A DNA stretch of 21,126 bases, taken from positions 1-21,126 of the forward strand of contig JNEM01009174.1 in assembly GCA_000697335.1 (NCBI GenBank), read 5' to 3'. Shown here in pieces: positions 19,351 to 21,126 of the stretch. Under the pieces are notes generated by a model, which worked only from the letters and a program-made list of their open reading frames with translations, had not been told where the DNA came from and did no database searches. Each line of letters starts with the position of its first letter. Within the stretch, counting starts at the first letter, position 1. Made by a program: the position numbers and the translations under genes. Source of the DNA: Conidiobolus incongruus B7586 (taxonomy: Eukaryota > Entomophthoromycota > Entomophthoromycetes > Entomophthorales > Conidiobolaceae).

Positions 19351-21126
19351 TTTTTAATTATTAAATAGAATTATCTAATTTAAAATCATTATTTTTATCA
19401 ATTTATAAGTAAGTTTATTTATAATTCTTTTATGTATTATTTTATATTATGATAAATTTCAATTAAAATTTATTATTAATATTTAATTTATACTTAATCA
19501 ATATTACAAACCTATAGATTTTATTATTTAACTTAGTATTAACAATTGATTGTTTCAAACAATATTAATTACTAATGATACTACATCTTTATTTTGATGT
19601 TTATTATTTAACGTTATTCATCAATCTATTTTGAATAATATTTATGATTTATAGCATTTTTAACCTGACAAATAATTTGAATTTTTGAATTAATAACACT
19701 TTTTACATGCACGTTTTGTTTTTGACAATTAAAAGATCTATTACTAAATAGCTATTAAATCATAAATCAAAAAATATTATCCAATTAACCGATAAGTATT
19801 TATCATTTTATTATATAATTAATCATTTTTGAGATTTTAAGATAAACGTATATATCCATATTTTAAAGTAGTATATTAAATATACTATCAATTAATATGT
19901 TACTATTTCAAATGCTATAAAGGGAATTATATAGCAAATAATATATTTATTAGCTTAATTATATCATTTAATAGTTTTCAATATTATAATCTTCTCAAAA
20001 TATAATCTATTATCAATTTTGATAATTGTTATTTTCCATTAATAATTCAAGAATGAGTTTAAAATGGTCAAAATTATCAAATTTGCGTAGGATATATAAA
20101 TTATATACTAAATACTCGAAATAATTCATATTAAAAATCTCTAAGTTGATTATTCATCAAGTACTATAACTATTTTCCAATTAATGATTCCTTGATATAC
20201 CTAAATTTTTGTAAAATCAATTGATTAATATGGTATATTGAGTTTGCAAGGATTAGAGATTAATCGATGATTAAACTAAATTTAAATCTGTTTTTTGTTC
20301 TATTTAATTATTAATTTTTCATATTTTTCAAATCATTTTGTAACATTAAATAAAATATTAGCTTATAGCAAATCAATATTACTAATGCTTAATAGTATGA
20401 TATTAGATTATATATTTGCTACAGTCTATATCGCTTCATTATTCATTTTTATCATCAATAAATATTTTCTGTTATATGCGACAATTACTCTAGTTGATGA
20501 ATATAAGTGTTATAGTACAAGTTTAATTCAATATTTGCTGGATTATAAAATTAAATTAATTAGTTATACTGATAATAGTATTCATAATATCAAATATATC
20601 AATTATATATTATTTTATTACATTAATCAACATAATAAATTTGATAATATTACTTTAGATTTTAAATAATGTGACTTTTTTGAGATTGAATATAAATGAA
20701 TATCTCAATATATAATTTACAAAAATAAATATAAAATATAATATTAACAATTAAAGAACTATTAATAACTTTTTGTTATATTTTCAACTAACTTTTAACA
20801 CTTATTAAATAGTTTTTTTTATTAGGGATTAAAATTTTATATTTTAAAAACTAATTAAATTTATTTATAAAAATTTTGTTTCTTATATATTGATTTTTTA
20901 ATTAAAAGCAATTATAACTACATAGGTTATAATCTAGTAGATATACTAGATATAGTAGTTTTTTTAATTATTTGTTAATTAGAAAATCTTTTATAAATTT
21001 AATTTTATATATTTTATAATTATTATTTAAAATAATAAATATTTTCAAATTTTATAATACATTAACTTACAAAAGTAAGTCATAGAATTAAAATTATTTA
21101 TATATTTATTTATATCTTAAACAATA
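19351..21126. other. AT-rich right end of the window
   Basis: This 1.78 kb stretch follows the mS41 gene to the window edge. It holds a possible 94-codon ATG frame (20385-20669) with hydrophobic segments, discussed in the findings. It also has a pair of TTTATTATTTAAC direct repeats near 19519 and 19600. I see no other gene or RNA. Confidence 0.5.

Overview
The window looks like nuclear DNA of an early-diverging fungus with a very AT-rich genome. The evidence is compact GT-AG introns of mostly 48-71 bases, long AT-rich spacers between coding islands of higher GC, a soluble fungal-type hybrid histidine kinase, and a CCCH/CHY zinc-finger protein. A mitochondrial ribosomal protein gene argues against the anaerobic chytrids, which are also AT-rich but lack mitochondrial translation. 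Entomophthorales (for example the Conidiobolus group) is my best guess; this is inference, not proof. I saw no rRNA, tRNA, CRISPR array, recognisable transposon or virus-like element.

Layout from left to right: (1) the intronless gene for ribosomal protein eL36 (9-323, minus). (2) A five-exon PSMD5/S5B-type proteasome assembly chaperone gene (1699-3458, plus), convergent with the kinase gene that follows; its reading frame carries one in-frame TAG. (3) A three-exon hybrid histidine kinase gene (4559-7073, minus): PAS, HisKA, HATPase and receiver domains, no membrane segment. (4) Two same-strand paralogous zinc-finger genes (8967-9788 and 11452-12459, minus), each with one C2H2 finger and one unusual C2HC finger in identical spacing. 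(5) A seven-exon gene for an 804-residue protein with two CCCH fingers, a duplicated RWD-like unit, paired C4 zinc knuckles and a CHY zinc finger (14892-17649, plus). (6) A four-exon gene for mitochondrial small-subunit protein mS41/Fyv4 (18820-19350, plus). The last 1.8 kb holds one doubtful ORF.

The genes do not form one pathway. They are ordinary eukaryotic neighbours: cytosolic and mitochondrial translation, proteasome assembly, signalling, and putative transcription or RNA regulators. All multi-exon models were built by hand from splice signals, frame continuity and family similarity. The PSMD5 model gives 507 codons (human PSMD5 has 504 residues), the CHY model 804 residues and the mS41 model 121 residues, and each sums to a whole number of codons.

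The points most worth following up are the single in-frame TAG in an otherwise intact PSMD5 gene, the zinc-finger paralog pair, the internal duplication and the His-to-Cys ligand change in the CHY protein, and an intron there that has no in-frame stop.
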